From positions 17,809 through 81,808 of the forward strand of contig CAZHEE010000007.1 in the NCBI GenBank assembly GCA_964531715.1: DNA of 64,000 nt, in the 5' to 3' direction. The notes under the pieces are model-generated. The model was not told where the DNA came from. It saw nothing but the letters and a program-made list of their open reading frames with translations, and searched no databases. Positions 8,832 through 16,701 of this stretch are shown in pieces (positions within the stretch are counted from its first letter, which is position 1; each line of letters starts with the position of its first letter). A program made the translations under genes and the position numbers. The stretch is from UBA1664 sp964531715 (GTDB taxonomy: Bacteria; Pseudomonadota; Alphaproteobacteria; Micavibrionales; UBA1664).

Positions 8832-8938
8832 CCTTTCTTTTTCTTTTTTCTTAAAACAAGCATTGCGAAGACCATGCCAATTTTCACATATCAATAAAAT
8901 TCTTGAGCATTTTGCAAGAGGTTGATACTCTATGCACC

Positions 8939-9316
8939 ATGGGCAAAAAAATAATGATCGTTGAAGATAACGAGTTAAATATGAAGCTTTTCAACGACTT
9001 GCTGGAGGCTCATGGTTATGAAACAGTCACAACAAGGGATGGGACAAAGGCTCTCGACCTTGCGCTTTCAAGTAAACCTGACCTTATCTTGATGGATATT
9101 CAACTGCCCGAAGTCTCAGGGCTGGACATTACGCGGCAAATTAAACAGAATGATGACTTAAATCATATTCCGATTATCGCGGTTACGGCATTCGCCATGC
9201 GCGGCGATGAGGATAAAATTAGGGAGTGCGGGTGTAACGGCTATGTCTCAAAACCGATATCAATTGCAACGTTTATTGACACAATCCAATCCCATTTGAG
9301 CGAAAAAGAGATTTAA
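8939..9316 (+). CDS. divK: DivK-type single-domain response regulator
   Basis: Receiver-only regulator. In Caulobacter DivK controls cell polarity and the cell cycle through the DivL-CckA pathway. The 125 residues include the acidic pair E9/D10, phosphoacceptor D53 in LMDIQLP, a T/A switch (VTAFAM) and the VSKPIS lysine. The adjacency to a pleD gene is the classical alphaproteobacterial arrangement and supports the name. ATG 8939 gives the family N-terminus (MGKKIMIVEDNE). The frame also opens at TTG 8903, with no better start signal. Confidence 0.9.
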   Translation: MGKKIMIVEDNELNMKLFNDLLEAHGYETVTTRDGTKALDLALSSKPDLILMDIQLPEVSGLDITRQIKQNDDLNHIPIIAVTAFAMRGDEDKIRECGCNGYVSKPISIATFIDTIQSHLSEKEI

Positions 9317-9323
9317 TTAATCC

Positions 9324-10757
9324 ATGTCTGCAAGAATCCTTGTCGTTGATGACATCCTGCCAAACGTCAAATTGCTTGAGGCCAAACTTAAGGCGGAATA
9401 TTATACGGTTCTCACCGCCTATAGCGGTAAGGAAGCGCTTGAGATTATTGGTCGTGAGCGACCTGACCTCATTCTCCTTGATATCATGATGCCTGAGATG
9501 GATGGATTTGAGGTATGCAGGCGAATTAAGGCTAATCCTGAAACCGAGCATATCCCGGTTGTCATGGTCACGGCACTGACCGACTCGGCTGACCGCGTAA
9601 ACGGCTTACAGGCCGGCGCGGATGATTTCCTTACAAAGCCCTTAGATGATGTCGCGCTGATGGCGCGTGTACGCTCGCTCATACGTCTTAAAATGACAAT
9701 GGATGAGTGGCGCGCCCGTGAAAATACGGCGACCAGCCTGGGTGTTATTGACGAGGCAGAAGGCAAAACGGCAGAGCAAGTTGCCGCCAATGTTTTAATC
9801 ATTGAGGATCAGGATTTTGAGTCCAAACGCCTGGTCGATACGGTTGAGGCCTCGGGCCATTATGCCTGCCTTGTCAGCCAAGGTGTTGATGCGATTGAGC
9901 AACTGAATAACAAAAACTTCAATGTTATAATTTTATCCTTAGATGTTCAAAATGAGGGTGACGATGGCGGTTTGCGCCTTTTATCCCATCTACGCTCCAA
10001 TGATCGTTCGCGCTCAATTCCGATATTAATGGTGTCTCAGGATAATTCCCAAAAAATTGCAAGAGGCCTTGAAATCGGTGCGCATGATTATATTGTTCGC
10101 CCGATTGATAAAAATGAATTACAGGCGAGATTGAATACACAAATTCGTCGTTTCCGCTTTCAGGAAAAGTTAAAAGCCAATTATGAAGTCAGCCTTTCGA
10201 TGGCGCTTACCGACAGTTTAACGGGGCTTTATAACCGCCGTTACCTCAATGTTCACCTTGAAAAACTGCTTCAAAATGCGGGAGAGGATCGCAAACATAT
10301 TGCTGTTCTCATGTTTGATATTGACCATTTTAAAACCGTCAATGATACATATGGCCATGCCGTTGGTGACGAGATTTTGCAAAGCTTTTCAAATCGTGTG
10401 AAGGGCAGATTGCGGAGCTTTGATATTCTGGCACGGACAGGAGGCGAGGAATTCATTGCGGTGCTGGTTGATGTTTCGATTGAACGCGCGGCCTATATCG
10501 CAGAGCGTATTCGCCGCTCAATCGCCGAAGACCCATTCCCGGCAAGCGTTGAGGAGGGGGAGCTGTCCATCACAACCTCAATCGGGGCGGTTTATGTCGG
10601 CAAAGATGTCCGCACAGTTGACGAAGTTTTGAGTCAGGTTGATAAGCAGCTTTATGAGGCAAAAGAAACAGGCCGAAACCGTGTTATTTTTGATGGTTTG
10701 GGCTATTTAGAACCGACAGATTATCTGGAAAAACCGCGTCTAAAAATACAAGATTAA
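9324..10757 (+). CDS. pleD: PleD-type response regulator diguanylate cyclase
   Basis: Response regulator whose phosphorylation drives dimerisation and cyclic di-GMP synthesis during polar development. The 477 residues have the PleD layout REC-REC-GGDEF. Receiver 1 has D53 in LLDIMMP and the LTKPLDD lysine. Receiver 2 (about 150-275) is an adaptor with a weakened acceptor region (ILSLDVQNEGDDGG). The cyclase has GGEEF at 373-377 with the RSFD inhibitory site at 364-367. It begins 8 bases after divK. Confidence 0.95.
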   Translation: MSARILVVDDILPNVKLLEAKLKAEYYTVLTAYSGKEALEIIGRERPDLILLDIMMPEMDGFEVCRRIKANPETEHIPVVMVTALTDSADRVNGLQAGADDFLTKPLDDVALMARVRSLIRLKMTMDEWRARENTATSLGVIDEAEGKTAEQVAANVLIIEDQDFESKRLVDTVEASGHYACLVSQGVDAIEQLNNKNFNVIILSLDVQNEGDDGGLRLLSHLRSNDRSRSIPILMVSQDNSQKIARGLEIGAHDYIVRPIDKNELQARLNTQIRRFRFQEKLKANYEVSLSMALTDSLTGLYNRRYLNVHLEKLLQNAGEDRKHIAVLMFDIDHFKTVNDTYGHAVGDEILQSFSNRVKGRLRSFDILARTGGEEFIAVLVDVSIERAAYIAERIRRSIAEDPFPASVEEGELSITTSIGAVYVGKDVRTVDEVLSQVDKQLYEAKETGRNRVIFDGLGYLEPTDYLEKPRLKIQD

Positions 10758-10802
10758 ATCTTTTAAAAGGAACAACTTTCCCATTCGGAATGTTTACTCA
10801 CT

Positions 10803-11312
10803 ATGTTTACACATGGGGAAACGCTCGACTTACTTCTGCGATTGGCTTTACTCGGGCCGATAGCTTTAGGAATCGTTATTATCTATGTCCGCATCATTGG
10901 ATTGCGCAGTTTTTCAAAAATGACGGCTTTTGATTTTGTTGTTACTGTTGCAGTTGGCTCTTTACTGGCCTCCGCGGCAACTTCATCGGGATGGAGTAAT
11001 TTTATTCAATCAATCGGGGCTATTGGTACTTTGCTGCTGTTTCAGGCGGCTTTAGCTTTGATCATACGAAAATCGGATAAATTATCAGGCTATATTGAAA
11101 ACCAGCCTGTATTATTGTTCTACGAAGGCGAGTGGAAGCAAGACCAATTAACGAAGACACGTACATCGAAAGATAATATTTTGGCCAAAATGCGCGAGGC
11201 GAATATAACATGCTTTAGTCAGGTCAGGGCAGTGGTGTTGGAAACAACGGGTGATGTATCTGTCCTTCATGATGACAAGTTAGACAATGATTTGCTTAAA
11301 GGCGTTCGATAA
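10803..11312 (+). CDS. DUF421 (YcaP/YetF-like) membrane protein
   Basis: The 169 residues hold about three transmembrane helices in the first 90 (LRLALLGPIALGIVIIYVRI, a middle VVTVAVGSLLAS and a third before IIRKSDK). A soluble domain follows with the family's characteristic ILAKMREANI and VRAVVLETTGDVSVL segments. The molecular role of DUF421 proteins is not known. It lies 45 bases after pleD on the same strand and could be cotranscribed. Confidence 0.82.
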   Translation: MFTHGETLDLLLRLALLGPIALGIVIIYVRIIGLRSFSKMTAFDFVVTVAVGSLLASAATSSGWSNFIQSIGAIGTLLLFQAALALIIRKSDKLSGYIENQPVLLFYEGEWKQDQLTKTRTSKDNILAKMREANITCFSQVRAVVLETTGDVSVLHDDKLDNDLLKGVR

Positions 11313-11325
11313 TTAAGCCTGTTCC

Positions 11326-11360
11326 AAACTATTCAGAAAGTCTCTCGCATCACGTTGGAT
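11326..11360. repeat. 35-base direct copy of the photolyase gene's 3' end
   Basis: These 35 bases are identical to 11559-11593, which encode the last residues of the photolyase-like protein. The copy lies in the same orientation, 233 bases away and just past the stop of the DUF421 gene. Confidence 0.9.
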
Positions 11361-11551
11361 GTTTTTCACCACAGAGAACACAGAGAACACGGAGGATTGA
11401 AATTCTAAATTCTAAAAAAATTGAACTCTTATAACTCCATAACTCTGCGATAAATTATATAAGGATGTCAGAAACAAGCCTCGAAATAACGAATAAATTA
11501 AATCTTTAAAATTTCTGCGGTATTAATAGTAAAAACCAGGCATCAGTAAGA
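11361..11551. repeat. Non-coding gap with ACCACAGAGAACACAG repeat between direct copies
   Basis: The gap between the two 35-base copies contains a CACCACAGAGAACACAG-type repeat at 11366-11395 and a run of AAATTCTAAATTCTA. No convincing open frame or terminator is visible. The whole segment plus one flanking copy looks like an insertion or duplication between the convergent DUF421 and photolyase genes. Confidence 0.6.
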
Positions 11552-13090
11552 TTATGTTAAACTATTCAGAAAGTCTCTCGCATCACGTTGGATAGTTTTG
11601 ACTTTTTCCTTATCCATGCGGTCGAGTGTCGCATACATCATGCCCATGCGCTGATTATCCTTTAATGTTTCACGATTGCGAATAACGAAATCCCAATAGA
11701 GATAATTGAACGGGCACGCTCCTTCGCCCGTCTTTTTTGATGGTGAGTATTTACAATTCTTACAATAATCGGACATTTTATTAATATAATTAGAGCCGGC
11801 GGCATAAGGCTTTGACGAGATAACGCCGCCATCGGCATAGAGAATCATGCCCGTCACATTGGGCAGTTCAACCCACTCATACGCATCGGCATAAACAATC
11901 AGATACCATTCATTCACTTCATCGGGGTGGAAGCCTGCAATCAGGCTGAAATTTCCTGTCACCATTAATCGTTGAATATGATGGGCATAGGCATTTTCTT
12001 TTGTTTCTGTAATACATTGGCGCAGGCAATTCATATCCGTCTCACCTGTCCAGAAAAAATCAGGCAATTTACGCGTGGCATTCAGGGCATTCATATCCTT
12101 ATACTCAGGCATATAAGTCCAATAGATTCCGCGAATATATTCACGCCATCCGATAATCTGGCGAATAAAACCCTCCGCCGCATTTATCGGAATATTGCGC
12201 CGTCCGTCATGATAGGCATCTTCCGCCGCCTTGCAAACCTCCATCGGGTCAAGCAACCCGCTATTGAGATAAAACGAAATCAGTGAGTGATACATAAACG
12301 GCTCGCTTTGCTTCATCGCATCCTGATAGGCGCCATAATCGGGCAGGCGTTCAGAGATAAATTCATCCAAAACCTCCAAGGCTTGCGCCCGTGTGACGGC
12401 AAAATGAAATGGCTCCAAATCACCGAAATGGTCATCGAATTTCTCTGCAACGAGGGACAGCACTTCTTTTGTTATGGCATCATGCTCAAAAGTCAGTGTC
12501 GCCGGCGGTACTTTATCTTTGGGCAAAGGCTTGCGATTTTCCTTATCGTAATTCCAGTCACCGCCTTCCGGCTTATTCCCATCGACAATCAGCAAGCCTG
12601 TTTTTTTACGCATCTCGCGATAAAAATACTCCATGCGGAGTTCTTTACGGCCTTTCGCCCATTTTTTAAATTCGGGTATGGTGCAGACGAAGCGATCATC
12701 ATCACGAATTTCAACCTCAATATTAAAATCATCGGCCCAGTTGCGCATATCCTCAAGCACGCGATATTCCCCGGGTGAGGTGACAACGACTTTTTTAACA
12801 TCATGGCGTTTTATCGCGCGTTCGACCTCGCCTTTAAATGATTGAGAATTACCCTCATCGGTCAGTTTGATATAATCGATATTATAGCCTTCATCCTCTA
12901 AATCTCGTGCAAAATGCCGCATGGCGGAAAAAAGAAAAGCAATCTTTTTCTTGTGATGTTTCACGTATTTTGTCTCATCCCAAACCTCGCACATGAGGAG
13001 GATGTCATGGTCTTTTTCGCAATCGGATAAGGATGAAATATTACGGCTCAGTTGATCACCTAATATCAGGCGGAGGGTTTTTTGTGTCAT
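11552..13090 (-). CDS. Iron-sulfur bacterial photolyase/cryptochrome (PhrB/CryPro-like)
   Basis: FAD-dependent blue-light photolyase or cryptochrome; the founding PhrB repairs (6-4) photoproducts. The 512 residues start with the antenna-binding Rossmann domain (LRLILGDQLSRNIS) and end with the FAD-binding helical domain. YCKNCKYSP...GACPF gives C-x2-C-x12-C, and with the earlier CLRQC it matches the four-cysteine [4Fe-4S] site of this family. W-rich stretches (GWREYIRGIYW) fit the FAD pocket. The last ten codons are duplicated at 11326-11360. It is monocistronic and divergent from ubiK. Confidence 0.92.
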   Translation of the reverse strand: MTQKTLRLILGDQLSRNISSLSDCEKDHDILLMCEVWDETKYVKHHKKKIAFLFSAMRHFARDLEDEGYNIDYIKLTDEGNSQSFKGEVERAIKRHDVKKVVVTSPGEYRVLEDMRNWADDFNIEVEIRDDDRFVCTIPEFKKWAKGRKELRMEYFYREMRKKTGLLIVDGNKPEGGDWNYDKENRKPLPKDKVPPATLTFEHDAITKEVLSLVAEKFDDHFGDLEPFHFAVTRAQALEVLDEFISERLPDYGAYQDAMKQSEPFMYHSLISFYLNSGLLDPMEVCKAAEDAYHDGRRNIPINAAEGFIRQIIGWREYIRGIYWTYMPEYKDMNALNATRKLPDFFWTGETDMNCLRQCITETKENAYAHHIQRLMVTGNFSLIAGFHPDEVNEWYLIVYADAYEWVELPNVTGMILYADGGVISSKPYAAGSNYINKMSDYCKNCKYSPSKKTGEGACPFNYLYWDFVIRNRETLKDNQRMGMMYATLDRMDKEKVKTIQRDARDFLNSLT

Positions 13091-13186
13091 AATGATTTAA
13101 TGTTTACTTTACATTTTTGTTCTTTGACTGGTGCATAATTAAAGAAAATATCTTGCCAGTTTTACTTGCTTTGTTAAGGTGAGAAT

Positions 13187-13393
13187 ATGATTAATCGTGA
13201 AAAAATAAAGGGCGATATGAGTTTTATAGCCAATGGCCTTGCCGGATTGGCGAATGAAGTTGCCAGTAAAGGTCGTGATAAAATAGCAAAGGCAAAAGAA
13301 ATGGGCTGCTTGTCCGACCGTGTTGCGGAGCTTGAAAAGCGTCTTTCAGCCTTGGAAGAAGCGTTTCAAAATGAGATGAAAACCAAATCATGA
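13187..13393 (+). CDS. ubiK: UbiK-family accessory factor (BMFP domain)
   Basis: Small 68-residue protein. UbiK family members assist the aerobic ubiquinone-synthesis complex and bind lipid. The N-terminal half is an amphipathic helix and the C-terminal half (LSDRVAELEKRLSALEEAF) a coiled coil, the BMFP/YqiC pattern. Its stop overlaps the start of the YbjN gene (ATGA), an arrangement I know from other alphaproteobacteria. Assignment rests on length, coiled coil and context. Confidence 0.7.
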   Translation: MINREKIKGDMSFIANGLAGLANEVASKGRDKIAKAKEMGCLSDRVAELEKRLSALEEAFQNEMKTKS

Positions 13394-13920
13394 GCTTGAA
13401 TTTCTCGCTAAAAGACATGTCCGGTGATAATCCGCTTAATGTTTTTGAGGATGTTTTGGAATCTTCTGGTTATGAGTATGACCGTCTGGGGCAAAGCCGC
13501 CTTCATTTCCAATGTGACGGGAAGCAGGGGAGTTACAGCATTAACCTTGAATGGAACGATGATGCACATATCATTAAGTGTTTGATTATCACAACCGATA
13601 CGGCAAATTTGCCGCGTGATTATCTTAAAGATTGTGCGGAGCGTATGAATGAAAGTGCATGGCATGGTTTTTTTGATATTGACGGTGTCGGCAATACGAT
13701 TTTCAGGAGCCTGATTCCCTATATGCATGAACAAGGTGAAGATATTTTGGATAAAATAGAGGCAGGGATTGATAACGCACTCAAGGAAACGGATCGCTTT
13801 ATCATTTCGCTTTCTATCAGCGAGAATGCAAAAGCACCAGATTTATTTTCTAATGAAGACAACGCGGACGCTCTTGAAACCCTCGCGCTTATGTTCTCCG
13901 AAACAAAAGGCAATGCGTAA
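13390..13920 (+). CDS. YbjN domain protein
   Basis: The 176-residue soluble protein has the YbjN fold pattern: NPLNVFEDVLESSGYEYDR, a beta-rich middle, and the helix DCAERMNESAWHGFFDID followed by GNTIFRSLIPY. YbjN proteins are poorly understood and have been linked to stress and motility regulation. It is translationally coupled to ubiK by a 4-base overlap. In other alphaproteobacteria proC often follows; here it does not. Confidence 0.82.
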   Translation: MSLNFSLKDMSGDNPLNVFEDVLESSGYEYDRLGQSRLHFQCDGKQGSYSINLEWNDDAHIIKCLIITTDTANLPRDYLKDCAERMNESAWHGFFDIDGVGNTIFRSLIPYMHEQGEDILDKIEAGIDNALKETDRFIISLSISENAKAPDLFSNEDNADALETLALMFSETKGNA

Positions 13921-13927
13921 ACATCAC

Positions 13928-14017
13928 GTCATTGCACGTTTCATTTTTTGAATACGTGCAATCCAGATAATAAGAAACTGGATTACACGTATTTTCTATC
14001 GAACAACGTGTAATGAC
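13928..14017. repeat. Two-armed palindromic repeat (ACACGT core)
   Basis: The left arm starts GTCATTGCACGT and ends ACGTGCAATCCAG. The right arm, inverted, starts CTGGATTACACGT and ends ACGTGTAATGAC. Each arm is itself a hairpin, and the arms pair with each other. The element fills the gap between convergent ybjN and ndk, where it may act as a bidirectional terminator. A single right-arm copy lies at 60536-60577. Confidence 0.8.
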
Positions 14018-14027
14018 GATTTTTGTT

Positions 14028-14450
14028 CTAACCTGCAATTTCGATTTCGGCGAAAAAATAGCCGATTTCACGCTTTGCGCTTTCTTCAGAGTCTGACCCA
14101 TGAACGGAGTTCTCACCGATGCTTTCGGCAAAGTCTTTACGGATTGTGCCTTCTGCAGCATTCGCCGGGTTTGTTTCGCCCATGATTTCGCGGTTTTTTG
14201 CAACGGCATTTTCGCCTTCCAAGACCTGAACAACGACAGGCTCAGATATCATGAAGCTGACCAATTCGCCGAAAAACGGACGCTCGCTATGCTCGGCATA
14301 AAAACCTTCAGCTTGTTTTTGAGTGAGCTGAACACGCTTTTGCGCAACAATACGGAGGTCTGCTTCCTCAAAACGCTGGTTGATCGCGCCTGTTAAATTA
14401 CGGCGTGTTGCATCCGGTTTGATGATGGATAAAGTTCTTTGAACTGTCAT
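14028..14450 (-). CDS. ndk: Nucleoside diphosphate kinase
   Basis: Transfers the terminal phosphate of ATP to nucleoside diphosphates through a phosphohistidine. The 140 residues are the normal bacterial length, with the active-site H117 in NSVHGSDS and the N-terminal RTLSIIKPDA. An AAAGAGAT purine run lies upstream of the ATG. It is a single gene ending beside the two-armed repeat. Confidence 0.97.
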   Translation of the reverse strand: MTVQRTLSIIKPDATRRNLTGAINQRFEEADLRIVAQKRVQLTQKQAEGFYAEHSERPFFGELVSFMISEPVVVQVLEGENAVAKNREIMGETNPANAAEGTIRKDFAESIGENSVHGSDSEESAKREIGYFFAEIEIAG

Positions 14451-14579
14451 TTTTATATCTCTTTTCTTTAAATTTCAAAAACAGCATGGTTATAACAGAT
14501 TGTTTCGCCCTGACAATGATTATTTACATGTGAAGTGCGCCCGGATGTGATAAAAACTATCATGGTTTTAAAGGAAACA

Positions 14580-15278
14580 ATGCCACATATTTTGGCCGTG
14601 GATGACGACGATCGCATTCGGCGGTTACTGGCGCAATATTTGACAAAGCAAGGCTATATCGCCATCATGTCCGCAGATGCGGTGCAGGCGCGCGCAATCT
14701 TAAAGCATTATGATTTTGATATTTGTATTTTGGATATCATGATGCCGGGTGAGGATGGGTTGAGCCTGTCCGACTATATTCAAAAGGCTTATGCGATACC
14801 TATCCTACATTTAACCGCTAAAACCGATGCAAATGACAGGATTGCAGGGCTTGAAAGTGGTGCGGATGATTACCTTGCTAAACCGTTTGAGCCGAAAGAG
14901 CTTCTGCTGAGGATACAAGCCATTTTGAGGCGCACGAAAGCCCAGCCACCGAAAGATTCTCAAACAGAACAAGCAACACTTTCAATTGGTCAGATGATTT
15001 ATGATTTGAATAGTAGAACGCTTCTGAATGATAATGAAGAAATCGCTTTAACTGATGGCGAAAGAAATCTTTTTCATGCCTTGATATTAAAAGCGAATAT
15101 GCCTGTGAGGCGAGAGATGCTTGCCGCTCAAATGAATTTGGAGGCTACAGATAGAGCGATTGATGTTCAAATGACACGGCTGAGGAAAAAGATTGAAGCT
15201 GACCCGTCAAAGCCGCAATATTTACTCACCCTGCGCGGTAAAGGCTATATGGTGAAGGCGGAGAAAAGTAATGCTTAA
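14580..15278 (+). CDS. OmpR/PhoB-family response regulator
   Basis: DNA-binding regulator of a two-component pair. From ATG 14580, with AAGGAA five bases upstream, it has 232 residues: a receiver with acidic residues at 8-11, phosphoacceptor D52 in ILDIMMP and the YLAKPFEPKE lysine, then a winged-helix domain (TDGERNLFHALI ... LRGKGYMVKAE). It overlaps the following kinase gene by 8 bases. Its target genes cannot be told from the window. The pair resembles PetR/PetP-type systems of alphaproteobacteria. Confidence 0.92.
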   Translation: MPHILAVDDDDRIRRLLAQYLTKQGYIAIMSADAVQARAILKHYDFDICILDIMMPGEDGLSLSDYIQKAYAIPILHLTAKTDANDRIAGLESGADDYLAKPFEPKELLLRIQAILRRTKAQPPKDSQTEQATLSIGQMIYDLNSRTLLNDNEEIALTDGERNLFHALILKANMPVRREMLAAQMNLEATDRAIDVQMTRLRKKIEADPSKPQYLLTLRGKGYMVKAEKSNA

Positions 15279-16602
15279 GCGTTATTTGCCGACGGGTCTG
15301 CTTGGTCGAACAATACTGATTATCCTTATTCCTGTTTTATTATTACAGCTGACGGCCTCAATCGTGTTTTTTGACCGGCATTGGGAGAAAATGACAGAGC
15401 GGTTGGCAGGCGCGGTTGCAGGTGAAATTGCCGCAACGCTTAATTTGATTGAAAATTCAGATAGCAATATCAAAGCGATACAAAAATTTAGCCAAAGCTA
15501 TTTCAATATTGAATTTAAAATCAAAGCCTTAAATGAGCCTGACCAGATCAAGCCTACGCGTCAATCATCCTATATTTATAGATTATTTAATCGTGTTGAA
15601 GATGAGCTTTCACGGCAGTTATATGTGCTGACTGATTACGAGCATGATATTTTTATCTCCGAAAAAGATAAGCAGATTAATGTTTTTATCTATCAAAATG
15701 ATAGGCTGATCGAATTTATTATCCCTGAAAGACGGCTTTTCAGCTCATCCAGCTATATTTTTCTCCTTTGGTTGATTGGGTTATCCGTTCTGTTTTTTAC
15801 GATTGCCTTATTATTTATGCGTAATCAGATCAGGCCGATTTACAGGCTCGGCATTGCCGCAGAGCGTTTAGGTCGTGGCTTACCGATTGGTCATATCAAG
15901 CCGAGCGGCGCCCGCGAGGTCAGGCTTGCTACTGCGGCTTTCATTGATATGCAACAACGTATCGAACAATTCATCTCTCAACGGACAACCATGCTGGCGG
16001 CCGTATCCCATGACTTAAAAACACCGCTTACGCGCATGCGGCTTCAGCTTGAAATGATGGAAGAGAGCCCGGAGAAACAAGACTTTATCAATGATATCCA
16101 TGATATGGAGCTGATGATTGAGAGCTATCTGGCTTTTGCCAAGGATGACACGGTTGAAACATCTCAAAAAATTGTAATCGAGACCCTAGCCCAGAAATTA
16201 GTCAGTAACGCAGAGCGTTTAGGGTTAAAAACAACCCTCAAAAATAAGTTAAACGAAATTGATTTTATCTGGGGCAAGCCACAGGCACTCAACCGTGTAT
16301 TTGATAATATTATAGGGAACGCCGCACGCTATGGTGATAAAATTTTAATATCTTTTCGCCAAGAAAAAGACATTATAATCATAGAAATTGAGGATAACGG
16401 GGAAGGGGTTGACCCTCGCTTCATTAATGACCTGACAAAACCGTTTTTCCGCGTTGAAACATCACGAAATGCAAAAACAGGTGGGGCTGGTTTGGGGCTT
16501 GCCATTGCGCATGACATCATCACCTCCCATGGTGGGCAAATGAAGTTTGAGCGATCCTCCTATTTAGGCGGGTTGCATGTCACGGTATATTTACCACTTT
16601 AA
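15271..16602 (+). CDS. EnvZ-type sensor histidine kinase
   Basis: Membrane kinase partner of the preceding regulator. The 443 residues have a first membrane helix at about 13-31, a periplasmic domain of roughly 120 residues, a second helix near 163-183, a HAMP region with IRPIYRLGIAAERLGRG, phosphoacceptor H247 in VSHDLKTPLTR and an HATPase with IGNAARYG, IEDNGEGV and GGAGLGLAI. The periplasmic part has no motif that I recognise. Confidence 0.93.
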   Translation: MLKRYLPTGLLGRTILIILIPVLLLQLTASIVFFDRHWEKMTERLAGAVAGEIAATLNLIENSDSNIKAIQKFSQSYFNIEFKIKALNEPDQIKPTRQSSYIYRLFNRVEDELSRQLYVLTDYEHDIFISEKDKQINVFIYQNDRLIEFIIPERRLFSSSSYIFLLWLIGLSVLFFTIALLFMRNQIRPIYRLGIAAERLGRGLPIGHIKPSGAREVRLATAAFIDMQQRIEQFISQRTTMLAAVSHDLKTPLTRMRLQLEMMEESPEKQDFINDIHDMELMIESYLAFAKDDTVETSQKIVIETLAQKLVSNAERLGLKTTLKNKLNEIDFIWGKPQALNRVFDNIIGNAARYGDKILISFRQEKDIIIIEIEDNGEGVDPRFINDLTKPFFRVETSRNAKTGGAGLGLAIAHDIITSHGGQMKFERSSYLGGLHVTVYLPL

Positions 16603-16701
16603 ATTATCATACATTTTGTATTTCTCGACTATCTTAGCTTTTTTTTAACATGTTTTGTGCATCATGTGGGGTGAGGGGAAAATTTATGAGGGTAAATTTA
16701 T

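Noticed and set aside
8903..8938. TTG start extending divK
   Set aside because: The 12 added residues do not belong to the receiver fold and there is no ribosome binding site upstream.
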